DNA of 64,000 nt from an uncultured Dehalococcoidia bacterium (GTDB lineage: Bacteria; Chloroflexota; Dehalococcoidia; Lucifugimonadales; UBA3495): the NCBI GenBank assembly GCA_951812535.1, contig CATOSK010000006.1, positions 617,583-681,582 on the forward strand. Direction: 5' to 3'. The position numbers were made by a program, and so were the translations under genes. Position 1 is the stretch's first letter; the number at the start of each line of letters is the position of its first letter. The notes beneath the pieces were generated by a model. That model saw nothing but the letters and a program-made list of their open reading frames with translations. It made no database searches and was not told where the DNA came from. Positions 1 to 8,322 of this stretch are shown piece by piece.

Positions 1-2
1 CT

Positions 3-31
3 TTCACACAAACTGGCAAACCGTGTATACT
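3..31 (+). promoter_or_regulatory. Putative sigma70-type promoter upstream of the MarR gene
   Basis: TTCACA (3-8) and TATACT (26-31) are separated by exactly 17 bp, and each matches five of six consensus bases. Transcription would start near 38, leaving a leader of about 105 nt before the MarR gene. Prediction by eye only. Confidence 0.45.
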
Positions 32-62
32 TCGCTATGGCCGTTTCTGCCCGGGATTACAA

Positions 63-79
63 TTCACGCAAAGTTCACG
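63..79 (+). promoter_or_regulatory. Direct repeat TTCACG x2, possible MarR operator
   Basis: TTCACG occurs at 63-68 and 74-79, an 11-bp period that puts both on one face of the helix, in the leader of a regulator gene. MarR proteins often bind their own promoter region, so autoregulation is possible. MarR sites are usually palindromic, which this is not. Confidence 0.2.
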
Positions 80-142
80 GAGCCCTGCGGTTGGGAAACG
101 GATTCTTGGGCTGTGCTATTGGGGACCGGTGGCTGAGTAAGG

Positions 143-700
143 ATGGGAAACCGGTTTGCGGCAGACTTTGTGGACCCACGGTTTCTGGAAGATGAAATGG
201 TAAACCCAGAACAATCCCCTCCGGGCGATGCCCATGAAATCCAGCCTCCGGGAGATGAAGCGGCAGAAGCCACGATCGGAGAAAGTGTCAGTGCGCTGGT
301 GACCGCCGTGTACCGGGGGATAGCCGAACAGGTCAACCCGCACAATCTCAATCCCCTGGACTTTGCTGTCCTGCGCTCATTCCTGCGGCAAGAGGAATGG
401 ACCACCACCGCGCTGGCCAATATCCTTCCGGTCACCGCTTCCCGCATCAGCCGGGTCGTGACCAAGCTGGTGGACATGGGCCTGATTTCGCGCCGGCGCC
501 TGCGGGATGACCGGCGGGTGGTGATGTTGAGCCTGACCGAAGAGGGCAGCGCGTTGACGCTGAAATTGCACCGGAAGGTCCAGGAGTATGATGCCCGGTT
601 GGTCGAGGGCATCAGAGAGGACCAACTTGCGGAATTCGCCGAAGTAGCGGCGAAAATCATCGCCAATTACGCTGCGATGGAGAAACAGTCGCCGGAATAG
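143..700 (+). CDS. MarR-family transcriptional regulator
   Basis: This is a 185-residue protein. About 45 polar, probably disordered residues precede a MarR winged-helix domain. The recognition-helix region reads LPVTASRISRVVTKLVDMGL and is followed by the wing RRLRDDRRVVMLSLTEEG, with the typical DDRR wing tip. The C-terminal helix (about residues 155-180) would form the dimer interface. MarR proteins are dimeric repressors or activators often released by small aromatic or organic-acid ligands; the ligand here cannot be read from sequence. It lies 170 bp before glcDEF on the same strand, so it may control glycolate use or itself. A second ATG at 197 with GGAAGA upstream is an alternative start that keeps the whole domain. 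Confidence 0.88.
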   Translation: MGNRFAADFVDPRFLEDEMVNPEQSPPGDAHEIQPPGDEAAEATIGESVSALVTAVYRGIAEQVNPHNLNPLDFAVLRSFLRQEEWTTTALANILPVTASRISRVVTKLVDMGLISRRRLRDDRRVVMLSLTEEGSALTLKLHRKVQEYDARLVEGIREDQLAEFAEVAAKIIANYAAMEKQSPE

Positions 701-782
701 TCAATCCTCCGGATTCGGAAAATCCCCGGCGCGGCCCAGAGGTTTCCAGGGTTTATCACGGGAAACCCTTTTCGGTTGCGGC

Positions 783-811
783 TTGCCTGCCTTCCGCCTT
801 TGGTCTATCAT
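783..811 (+). promoter_or_regulatory. Putative promoter of glcDEF
   Basis: TTGCCT (783-788) and TATCAT (806-811) are separated by 17 bp, in the gap between the MarR stop and glcD. Transcription would start near 818, giving a leader of about 55 nt. Prediction by eye. Confidence 0.4.
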
Positions 812-873
812 CGCCCCAACTCTAATCGGGATGGGTTGAAGTCCCACGTTCCCGCCGGGGAAGAGCCTCCGCC

Positions 874-2301
874 GTGCCCAGCCGAGAATTCCTAAGTCTG
901 CTGCAAGACATCGTCGGTGAGGAAGACGTAATTTCTCACCCGGAAGACCTGCTGGTCTACGAATACGATGGTTCCATTGACACGGCCATTCCCCGGGCGG
1001 TGGTTTTTCCCACCAGCGCCGAGGAGGTGAGCCGGGTCCTGGCGCTGGCTTACAAGGAAGGAGTGCCCGTGGTGGGGCGCGGCTCCGGCACCGGTCTCAG
1101 CGGCGGCGCCATTGCTCCCGAAGGCGGCATCCAGATTGCCTTCACCAGGATGAACCACATCCTCGACGTGGACGTTGCCAACCGCACGGCCACCGTGGAG
1201 CCGGGGGTCATCAACCTGGACCTGGACACCCACGCCCACAAGTTCGGCCTGCGCTACGCTCCCGATCCGTCCAGCCAGCGGGCGTGCAGCCTGGGCGGCA
1301 ACATTGCGGAAAACGCGGGCGGTCCCCACTGCCTGGCCTACGGCACCACGACGAACCACGTAATGGCCCTGGAAACGGTGCTGGAAGACGGGACCATCGT
1401 CAACCTGGGCGGCGCGGCCCGGGAGACGCCGGGATACGACCTGCGGGGCGTGTTCGTAGGGTCCGAGGGCACCTTCGGAATTGCCACGAAAATCCTGGTG
1501 CGGCTGCTGCCCGTTCCAGAGACGGTCAAGACCTTCCTGGGAATCTTCCCGGATATTGACTCGGCCTGCACAGCGGTATCCGCCGTAATCGGCCACGGCA
1601 TCGTTCCGGCGGCGCTGGAGATGATCGACGCCCTGAGCATCAAGGCCGTGCAGAGCGTCACCGACGCCGGCTATCCCGACGACGCCGGGGCGGTCCTGCT
1701 GGTGGAGCTGGAGGGTCTGACCGAAGAAGTCGAGGACGTGACCCACGAGGTGGAATCGGCGCTGTGGGACACCGGGGCCACCGACGTGCGCACCGCCCAG
1801 GACCCCCAGGACCGGGAAAGACTCTGGGTGGGCCGCAAGACCGCTTTTGGGGCCTTCGGGGCCATCGCTCCCAACTACTACCTGGTTGATGGAGTCGTTC
1901 CCCGCACGCGCCTGGCGCAGGTGCTGCGGCAGGTGGACCATATCAGCGAGAAGTACCGGATCACCATCGCCAACGTGTTCCACGCCGGCGACGGCAATCT
2001 CCACCCGTGCATGTTGTTCGACGCGCGGGAACCGGGGGTGGTGGAACGGTCCGCCCAAGCCGCGCAGGAATTGATGGAATACTGCGTTGCCGAGGGCGGG
2101 ACTCTCAGCGGCGAGCACGGCATCGGCCTGGAGAAGAAGGAGTTCATGCCCCTGGTGTTCACCGATGGGGACATGGAGCGCATGAAGGCCGTCCGTGATG
2201 CCTTCGCTCCCGGCAACCGGCTCAACCCGGGGAAGATATTCCCTGACGGAGTTCCCATGCCCGCCGCTCCGCACCACGCCGGTCCCGGAATGTACATCTA
2301 G
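874..2301 (+). CDS. glcD: Glycolate oxidase, FAD-linked subunit GlcD
   Basis: The 475-residue protein belongs to the FAD-binding PCMH/VAO-type oxidases. The FAD segment VGRGSGTGLSGG lies at about residues 67-78, and the C-terminal cap carries HAGDGNLHP near 370 and GEHGIGLEKKE near 413, both typical of GlcD and D-lactate dehydrogenases. With GlcE and GlcF it oxidises glycolate to glyoxylate and passes electrons to the membrane quinone pool. It starts at GTG, with GGGGAAGAG upstream. It is first of three tightly packed genes; glcE begins 13 bp after its stop. D-lactate or another 2-hydroxy acid is an alternative substrate, but the complete D-E-F set favours glycolate. Confidence 0.93.
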   Translation: MPSREFLSLLQDIVGEEDVISHPEDLLVYEYDGSIDTAIPRAVVFPTSAEEVSRVLALAYKEGVPVVGRGSGTGLSGGAIAPEGGIQIAFTRMNHILDVDVANRTATVEPGVINLDLDTHAHKFGLRYAPDPSSQRACSLGGNIAENAGGPHCLAYGTTTNHVMALETVLEDGTIVNLGGAARETPGYDLRGVFVGSEGTFGIATKILVRLLPVPETVKTFLGIFPDIDSACTAVSAVIGHGIVPAALEMIDALSIKAVQSVTDAGYPDDAGAVLLVELEGLTEEVEDVTHEVESALWDTGATDVRTAQDPQDRERLWVGRKTAFGAFGAIAPNYYLVDGVVPRTRLAQVLRQVDHISEKYRITIANVFHAGDGNLHPCMLFDAREPGVVERSAQAAQELMEYCVAEGGTLSGEHGIGLEKKEFMPLVFTDGDMERMKAVRDAFAPGNRLNPGKIFPDGVPMPAAPHHAGPGMYI

Positions 2302-2314
2302 GATTGGCAGTCCC

Positions 2315-3655
2315 TTGACATTGACCCTGCCCCCCGGCCTGTCCGGCGTTGTCAGCCCCGATGGGCTGGTACCGGAGGAAGGGCTGTCCGGCTACGCCGT
2401 GGATGGGTTGACTCCCCGGGCCGTTATCCGTCCCGAGAGCAGGGAAGCGGTCGCCGAGGTGCTGGCGTGGGCCAACACCGAGGGATTGAAGGTGTCGCCC
2501 CGGGGCGGCGGCACCCAGGCCGGCCTGGGCAATACGGCCGCCGGCCTGGATATCGTGCTGGATCTGAGCCGGTTGGACCGGGTGCTGGACTACGAACCCG
2601 CGGACCTGACCGCCACCGTCGAAGCGGGCATCACGCTGGACCGGCTTCAGCGGGAATTGGCGCAGGGAGGGAAGATGGCGGGCCTGGAAGCGCCGCTGTC
2701 CGACCGGGCAACCATTGGCGGCATCCTTTCGGTCAACGCCTCCGGCCCGCTGCGGCGGAGCTACGGCCTCCCTCGCGACTCGCTCATCGGAATTGCCGTG
2801 GCCGGGTCCGACGGCGCCGAAACCCGGGCCGGCGGACGGGTGGTCAAGAACGTCACCGGGTACGACCTGAACAAGCTGTACGCCGGATCGCTGGGTTCAC
2901 TGGGGGTCATCGTTGAAGCCAGCTTCAAGCTGTCAACCCTTCCCGCCCGGTCCGGGGCCGTCACCGGCAGTTTCGCCAGTCTCCAAACGGCTGCCGCGTC
3001 GGCGGACCAACTGTTGCACCAGGTGTACGGTCCCCAGGGAATACACGTCGTCAGCGCCGCCGCCGCCCACCATCTGGGCATTGACCCGGACGGGTTGGAA
3101 TCCACCATCGGGGCGGTGGTCATCGCATACGCTTTCGGGCAAGCCCGGGCCGTTGAGCGAGTCCTGTTTCAGTCGTCCCAACTCCTCCGGGACCACGGCG
3201 GTTTGGATGTCTCGGTCCTTCCTAGTTCCGGGGCTTCGGATCTGTTGCGGGAGCATACCGACTTGGGGTGGAGGCCCGACGATATGCCCCGTATGGCGGT
3301 GAAGCTGAACCTCCCTCCCTCCGGCGTTGCCGTGGCGTTGACCCGGCTGCCTCAATTTGGCCTTCCCGGGGAACCGGCTATCCTGGCCGACCCCGGGTTC
3401 GGCACGCTGCGGTTGATCTGGTGGGAGGGGGAAGAGGACGATTCGGACCGGGATTCGTCAGTCGTCCGCAGCTTTCGGGAAATGGCGGTGTCGCTGGGCG
3501 GCTCGGCGGTGGTGGAACAGTGTTCGGCGGAACTGAAAGCACGGATCGATGTCTGGGGGGATTCTCCCAACGAGGTTGAGATAATGCGGCGCATCAAGCG
3601 AAACCTGGATCCTCGGGGTACGCTGAACCCGGGCCGCTGCATGGGGAAGATCTGA
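2315..3655 (+). CDS. glcE: Glycolate oxidase, FAD-binding subunit GlcE
   Basis: From a TTG at 2315 the protein has 446 residues. The reading frame is open further upstream, but that part overlaps glcD and is not similar to the family, so TTG just after the glcD stop is the likely start; the ribosome site is weak. The N-terminal half is the PCMH FAD domain, with SPRGGGTQAGLG and the family signature VKNVTGYDLNKLYAGSLG, which GlcE shares with GlcD-like oxidases. The C-terminal end, LDPRGTLNPGR, is also typical. GlcE is needed for glycolate oxidase activity in E. coli. Its stop overlaps the glcF start in TGATG. Confidence 0.9.
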   Translation: MTLTLPPGLSGVVSPDGLVPEEGLSGYAVDGLTPRAVIRPESREAVAEVLAWANTEGLKVSPRGGGTQAGLGNTAAGLDIVLDLSRLDRVLDYEPADLTATVEAGITLDRLQRELAQGGKMAGLEAPLSDRATIGGILSVNASGPLRRSYGLPRDSLIGIAVAGSDGAETRAGGRVVKNVTGYDLNKLYAGSLGSLGVIVEASFKLSTLPARSGAVTGSFASLQTAAASADQLLHQVYGPQGIHVVSAAAAHHLGIDPDGLESTIGAVVIAYAFGQARAVERVLFQSSQLLRDHGGLDVSVLPSSGASDLLREHTDLGWRPDDMPRMAVKLNLPPSGVAVALTRLPQFGLPGEPAILADPGFGTLRLIWWEGEEDDSDRDSSVVRSFREMAVSLGGSAVVEQCSAELKARIDVWGDSPNEVEIMRRIKRNLDPRGTLNPGRCMGKI

Positions 3656-4992
3656 TGGCGGAGACCCCGACCCACCACGTTTCCCCTCCCATCCGCCTGA
3701 ACGACGAGCCCGGTTTCCAGGGAAGGGACGTTCCGGCAGAGGAGGACCTCTACCGCTGCGTCCATTGCGGACTGTGCCTGAGCGCTTGCCCGACCTACAC
3801 CCACCTGGGCGTGGAGACGGAGTCGCCCCGGGGGCGCATCGCCCTGATGAAAGCCATCCACGAGGGACGCCTGGGGATCAGCGAGCGGGTGGTGTCCCAC
3901 TGGGAAATGTGCCTCCAGTGCCGGGCCTGCGAGGCGGTGTGTCCTTCCGGCGTTCCCTATGGCCGCATCATGGAATATTCGCGGGCGCAGGTGCTGGCCC
4001 AGGACAAGCAGGGCGCGGGGTTGAAACGGGTCAGCCGGTGGTTCCTGCGGGCGGCGCTGCCCCATCCCCGGCGGCTGCGCTGGGGAGGAAAGCTGCTGCG
4101 GGTCTACCAGCGGTGGGGGATCCAGTCCCTGCTCAGGAACATCGGTGTGCTGCGGCTGCTGCCATCCACACTGCGGGAGATGGAGCGGCAGCTTCCGGTC
4201 ATGGGCGTCCGTTTCTTCGCCGCCGATGGACAGGTGTACCGGGCGGCAGGAGACCGCCGGATGGCGGTCGGCCTCTTGTCCGGGTGCGTGATGCCGCTGA
4301 TGCAGGGGAGCACCATGGAGGCGGCGGTCCGGGTTTTGACCCGCAACGGCTGCGACGTGGCTGTGCCCCGGGGTCAGGGATGCTGCGGCGCGCTGAACCT
4401 GCACGCCGGAGACCTGGAGCTGGGACGGCGGCTGGCCCGCAGGAATATCGATGCCTTCCTGGAGGCCGGGGTTGAATTTATCCTCACCGCCTCGGCGGGG
4501 TGCGGGTCATCCATGAAGGAATACGAGGAGCTGCTGAAGGACGATCCGGCATACGCGGAGAAGGCGCGGCATTTCAGTGAAATGACCCAGGACATCACGG
4601 AGTTCCTGGCGGGGCTGCCGGTAGACCCGCCCCGCTCGCGGCTGGACCGCCGGGTCACCTACCAGGACCCGTGCCACCTGGCCCACGCCCAGCGGATAAC
4701 CCAGGCCCCCCGGACAATCCTAGAGGCCATTCCCGGAGTGGAGCTGGCCGAGATGGAGCAATCAGCCATGTGCTGCGGGTCGGCGGGGTTCTACTCGATG
4801 GTCCAGCCGTCCCTGTCGGGGCGCATCCTGGAGACCAAGATGGGGAATGTGGCCGCCACCGGGGCGGAGATGGTGGTCACCGCCAACCCGGGGTGCATGA
4901 TGCAGTTGGAGGCCGGCCTGCGGGCGCGGGGCGAGAATACTCCGGTGGCCCACGTCGTTGATCTGCTGGACGAGGCCTACCGGGCGGAGTAG
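3655..4992 (+). CDS. glcF: Glycolate oxidase, iron-sulfur subunit GlcF
   Basis: This 445-residue protein has two [4Fe-4S] ferredoxin motifs, CVHCGLCLSACP (C35, C38, C41, C45) and CLQCRACEAVCP (C86, C89, C92, C96). Two CCG domains follow, with CCGALN near 243 and CCGSAGFYS near 373, as in GlcF, LldE and heterodisulfide-reductase-like proteins. It should carry electrons from the flavin subunits to quinone. The start overlaps the glcE stop by one base, so translation is probably coupled. It runs head-on into the 5'-nucleotidase gene after 27 bp, with no convincing terminator between them. Confidence 0.93.
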   Translation: MAETPTHHVSPPIRLNDEPGFQGRDVPAEEDLYRCVHCGLCLSACPTYTHLGVETESPRGRIALMKAIHEGRLGISERVVSHWEMCLQCRACEAVCPSGVPYGRIMEYSRAQVLAQDKQGAGLKRVSRWFLRAALPHPRRLRWGGKLLRVYQRWGIQSLLRNIGVLRLLPSTLREMERQLPVMGVRFFAADGQVYRAAGDRRMAVGLLSGCVMPLMQGSTMEAAVRVLTRNGCDVAVPRGQGCCGALNLHAGDLELGRRLARRNIDAFLEAGVEFILTASAGCGSSMKEYEELLKDDPAYAEKARHFSEMTQDITEFLAGLPVDPPRSRLDRRVTYQDPCHLAHAQRITQAPRTILEAIPGVELAEMEQSAMCCGSAGFYSMVQPSLSGRILETKMGNVAATGAEMVVTANPGCMMQLEAGLRARGENTPVAHVVDLLDEAYRAE

Positions 4993-5019
4993 CTGGTCCT
5001 CTTTCCGGGCCTGCCGTTG

Positions 5020-6003
5020 CTACTCCCGGTTGCCTATGCCGAAGGGGACGTGGGCCGAGGGGACGATTCCCGACGCGCCTTCGATGTTGTCCAGGCGGTC
5101 GTCAAAGAAGATGTGGGGCCGGAACACCTGGAGCACCCGGGTCTTGTCGATGCCTCCCAGGAAGAAGGCTTCGTCCACCGCCAGGCCCCATTCCCGCAGG
5201 CTGTTGACCACCCGCTTGTGGGCGGGAGCAGCCCGGGTGGTGATGAGGGCGATCCTGACCCGGGGCTGGTGGGATGGGTCCAGCCGGTTACGCTCCAACT
5301 CCCGCGCCTGCAAGCGGGCCACTCCGGCGAAGAAGCGGTGCAGGGGTCCGGCCCGGAGAGGGTCCAGGGACATTTCCACCTCGGTTTCCTCGAAGCTTTC
5401 GAGCCCCTGGCGCCGGTGTACCGACTCAGCCGAGTCGTCGGCGATAACGCCATCGAAGTCGAAGGCGATGCGGAGTTCCGGCTCGGAGTCGTCGTCCACG
5501 AATTGGGTGGGGAACACCTGTCCGGCGGGCGCTCCGGCGGCCACCGCGGCCCGGACGTCGTCCCGGTTGGCGGACAGGAACAGGGCGGCGTTGAAGGTCT
5601 CCAGGTAGCGGAAGGTGTCGCCGCCGCTGAGGAAGGCGGCCCGGATTACCGGCAGTCCGTAGGCCTCGATGGAGTTGAACACCCGCAGGCCGGTTTCCGG
5701 GTCGTTGCGGGAGAGGAGGACGACCTCGACGGGGTTGTTCTGAGGGTCGCCGCTTTCGCCCCCAGTTGAGGTAACTTGTCCAAGGGGGCTGGGCGGCTGA
5801 GTGTATGGCTCGTTGAGGGACAACAGCCGCTTGACCAGGGGGAAGGCCGCGCCCGGCCCCAGCAGGTCGTTTTCGTGGGACTGCTGATATTCCCGGTAGG
5901 CTGCCACTCCCTGCTCCCGGTAGACCAAGTCCGACTCGGACAGGTCGAACAGGGCGCTGGAAGCCACGGCGATTACGAGCTTGTCTTCAATGTGATAGGC
6001 CAC
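5020..6003 (-). CDS. Cytosolic 5'-nucleotidase family protein with an in-frame repeat insertion
   Basis: The 327-residue protein matches the cytosolic 5'-nucleotidase I family (HAD fold, Pfam 5_nucleotid). Recognisable parts are the N-terminal block VIAVASSALFDLSESD, LLSRNDPETGLRVFNSIE, the HAD nucleophile segment AFDFDGVIADD and the late FFDDRLDNIE. The family dephosphorylates nucleoside monophosphates. Residues 69-90 (about QPPSPLG...DPQNN) are encoded exactly by a copy of the dispersed 63-bp repeat seen in intergenic DNA at about 15.0 kb. It falls between two conserved blocks and keeps the frame. The start is GTG with no clear ribosome site. The gene lies 52 bp after the aminotransferase, probably in the same transcript. 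Confidence 0.82.
   Translation of the reverse strand: MAYHIEDKLVIAVASSALFDLSESDLVYREQGVAAYREYQQSHENDLLGPGAAFPLVKRLLSLNEPYTQPPSPLGQVTSTGGESGDPQNNPVEVVLLSRNDPETGLRVFNSIEAYGLPVIRAAFLSGGDTFRYLETFNAALFLSANRDDVRAAVAAGAPAGQVFPTQFVDDDSEPELRIAFDFDGVIADDSAESVHRRQGLESFEETEVEMSLDPLRAGPLHRFFAGVARLQARELERNRLDPSHQPRVRIALITTRAAPAHKRVVNSLREWGLAVDEAFFLGGIDKTRVLQVFRPHIFFDDRLDNIEGASGIVPSAHVPFGIGNRE
5735..5798 (+). repeat. Dispersed 63-bp structured repeat, copy A (inside the 5'-nucleotidase gene)
   Basis: Read on + it begins TTGTTCTGAGGGTCGCC, has GAGGTAACTTGTCCAAG in the middle and ends GCTGGGCGGCT, nearly identical to copies B and C. Internal arms GCCG/CGGC and GCCCCC/GGGGGC can pair around a loop of about 20 nt. 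It is translated on the - strand as residues 69-90 of the nucleotidase. Confidence 0.88.
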
Positions 6004-6055
6004 GTCGACAGGTCCGTCCGGGCCGGGTCTACGAGAGGGGTCAGGGGCGGGCGGG

Positions 6056-7255
6056 TTACCCGTTCCGCTGGGCTTCCATCAGCGCCCGCTGGGCGGCGGA
6101 GAGGCTGGCTCCGAAGGCTACCTCGTAGTCCATGCTGGAAAGGATGTTCTCCAGGGCCGAAAGGAGGGCGAATACGTTGGCTTCCCGAGCTCCCTCGCCC
6201 ATCAGGCCGATGCGCCAGACCTTCCCGGCGAACTGCCCCAGCCCGCCGCCGATCTCGATGCAGTGTCCGGACATGAGGGTGCGGCGCACCGCCAGGTCTT
6301 CTATCCCTTCCGGAATCTTGACGGCAGTGAGAGGATTCAGCCGGTGGGTGGCATCGGCGGCCAGTTCCAGGCCCATCGCCTCCAGTCCCGCCCGAAGCGC
6401 CGCCGCGACCCGGGCGTGGCGGGCGATGCGGTTGTCGATGCCCTCCTCCATCATCATGCGCAGCGATTCCCGCAGGGCATAGGTCATGGAGATGGGGGAA
6501 GTGTGGTGGTAGGCCCGGGTCTGGTTCCAGTAGCTCTCCAGGTCCTTCAGGTTGAAGTAGAAGCTCTGCACCGGCGACTGGCGCTCGTTGACCACCTGCA
6601 TGGCCCGGGGGCCCATGCTGATTGGGGCCAGGCCTGGAGGCGATCCCAGGCACTTCTGGCTGGCGCTGTAGCATACGTCAATGTCCCAATCGTCCACCCG
6701 GACCTCGTGGCTGCCAAGGGAGGTCACCGCGTCAGCCACCACCAGGGCGTCGTGCTCACGGGCCAGGCTGACCACCTCGGTCAGGTCGGTCAGGACTCCG
6801 GTGGAGGTCTCGGCGTGGACCACTCCCACCATCTTGACGCTGGGGTGCTTCCGCAGTTCATCCCGCAGCGCGTCGATGTCCACCGGCTGTCCCCAGGGGC
6901 TGTCCAGGATGACGGTGTTTGCGCCGCAGCGGGAGGCGATGTCGGCCAGGCGGTCGCCGAAGTAGCCATTGCGGCAGACGATGGCCGTGTCTCCGGCCTC
7001 CAGGATGTTGGCGCAGGAGGCTTCCATTGCCCCCGTTCCAGTGGACGAGAGCGGCGCCGTCATGAAGTTGTCCGTGCCGAACACCAGGCGCAGCATCTCG
7101 CACACTTCATCCATGACCTGGAAAAACAGGGGGTCCAGGTGCCCCAGCACGGGTTGGGTCATGGCCTGGAGCACCCGGGGATGGACGGTGCTGGGACCAG
7201 GGCCCAGCAGGATGCGCGGAGGGGGTTGGAATTCCTGGAGGTAGGACTGAGTCAC
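6056..7255 (-). CDS. Alanine/serine-glyoxylate aminotransferase (class V)
   Basis: The 399-residue protein belongs to the class V PLP aminotransferases of the AGXT/PucG type. The N-terminal LLGPGPSTVHPRV, the phosphate-binding SSTGTGAMEA near 70-79 and the PLP-lysine segment SASQKCLGSPPG (K201) are clear. Such enzymes move an amino group from alanine or serine to glyoxylate, making glycine. The start is GTG, with AGGAG eight bases upstream. It lies downstream of the SDR gene and upstream of the nucleotidase gene on one strand. With glcDEF next door and a glycine cleavage system at 51.6-56.1 kb it would link glycolate to glycine. Ureidoglycine-glyoxylate aminotransferase is an alternative role. 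Confidence 0.85.
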   Translation of the reverse strand: MTQSYLQEFQPPPRILLGPGPSTVHPRVLQAMTQPVLGHLDPLFFQVMDEVCEMLRLVFGTDNFMTAPLSSTGTGAMEASCANILEAGDTAIVCRNGYFGDRLADIASRCGANTVILDSPWGQPVDIDALRDELRKHPSVKMVGVVHAETSTGVLTDLTEVVSLAREHDALVVADAVTSLGSHEVRVDDWDIDVCYSASQKCLGSPPGLAPISMGPRAMQVVNERQSPVQSFYFNLKDLESYWNQTRAYHHTSPISMTYALRESLRMMMEEGIDNRIARHARVAAALRAGLEAMGLELAADATHRLNPLTAVKIPEGIEDLAVRRTLMSGHCIEIGGGLGQFAGKVWRIGLMGEGAREANVFALLSALENILSSMDYEVAFGASLSAAQRALMEAQRNG

Positions 7256-7367
7256 GAAAGGTTCTCCTGACTACGGCGCTCCCCAAGCCGCCCTGGGATG
7301 GTTTCCCCAAATGGCGGCAGATAGGGAGCGCTTCTGATGTTGGACGGTATCCAATGCGGGGTGGCGG

Positions 7368-8165
7368 CTAGACCACCGCTGAAGTTCCGCCGTCGATGTT
7401 GATGGCCACGCCGGTGAGGTAGCTGGCCATGTCGGAGGCCAGGAAGGTTATCACGTCCCCGGCTTCGTGGGTCTCGGCAACCCGTCCAAGGGGGATGCCC
7501 CGGGCCTGGGCGGTCTGGGCGTAGAACTCGTCCATGCTCAGGTCGGGGTTGGACTCCTTGAGCCGCTCGTAGCGGCGCTCGTGCTGGCCGCTCTTGATGG
7601 TGCCGATGCAGACGGTGTTGACCAGGATGTTGTCCCTGGCCAGGTCCTTGGACATTCCCTTGGTGATGGCGATTCCTGCGGCGCGGGAGATGGAGGTCGG
7701 CATGGACGACGCTCCCGGGGTGCGTCCGCCCAGGTTGGTGACGTTGATGATGCGCCCGCCCCCGACATTCCGCATTTCGGGGATGCACTTGCGCATCAGC
7801 CGGATGGCGCCCCAGACCTTCAGCTCGAAGTCCGACTCCCAGTCCTCGTCGCTGACGTCCTCGAAGGGCTTGGCCATGGATACTCCGGCGTTGTTGACGA
7901 GGATATCCACCCGTCCGAACTGGTCCAGAGCGGTACCGACCACCCGGTCCGGCGTATCCTTGTCCATGACATCGGCGGAGAGGGGCAGGACCACTCCCTC
8001 GGTCGCGGTGCGGATGTCCTGGGCCGCCTGGTCCAGCATTTCCTGGCGGCGGGCCACGATGATGACCCTGGCGCCCTCCTCGGCCATGCGCATGGCGGCG
8101 AACTTGCCGATGCCCTCGCTGCCGCCGGTAACGATGGCTACCTTATCGCTCAGTCCCAAGTCCAT
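7368..8165 (-). CDS. SDR-fold protein lacking the canonical catalytic tetrad
   Basis: From the ATG at 8165 (AAGGAG nine bases upstream) the protein has 265 residues. The Rossmann motif TGGSEGIG (13-20) and NNAG (91-94) are intact, so NAD(P) binding is likely. Aligned by eye with FabG-type reductases, the catalytic positions differ: Asn is K116, Ser is N144 (NVTN), Tyr is T157 and Lys is R161 (T-S-I-S-R instead of Y-x-x-x-K). The rest, including INIDGG near the C-terminus, is ordinary SDR. It may be a non-catalytic or altered-chemistry member. It heads a probable operon with the aminotransferase and nucleotidase. Confidence 0.85.
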   Translation of the reverse strand: MDLGLSDKVAIVTGGSEGIGKFAAMRMAEEGARVIIVARRQEMLDQAAQDIRTATEGVVLPLSADVMDKDTPDRVVGTALDQFGRVDILVNNAGVSMAKPFEDVSDEDWESDFELKVWGAIRLMRKCIPEMRNVGGGRIINVTNLGGRTPGASSMPTSISRAAGIAITKGMSKDLARDNILVNTVCIGTIKSGQHERRYERLKESNPDLSMDEFYAQTAQARGIPLGRVAETHEAGDVITFLASDMASYLTGVAINIDGGTSAVV

Positions 8166-8218
8166 GTTCCACAACTCCTTCGGGAAGTTACGTCTGATTT
8201 CGAGTAGAAACTTGCACC

Positions 8219-8249
8219 ATTATAGCAACGGCGCGGGGAGGCGGGCCAA
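8219..8249 (-). promoter_or_regulatory. Putative promoter of the SDR/aminotransferase/nucleotidase genes
   Basis: On the - strand TATAAT (8224-8219) is preceded by TTGGCC (8249-8244) with a 19-bp spacer. Transcription would start near 8212, about 47 nt before the ATG. The spacer is slightly long. Confidence 0.4.
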
Positions 8250-8322
8250 TTGGGGACGGTTGAATGTCGGGGTGGGAGGGGCAATAATGGCGTGTGCACC
8301 TCAGAAAGTTGAGGGGAAGGGA

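Noticed and set aside
892..2277. A 461-codon open frame antisense to glcD
   Set aside because: It is a shadow frame caused by high GC codons; it has no ribosome site or domain, while glcD on the other strand is unmistakable.
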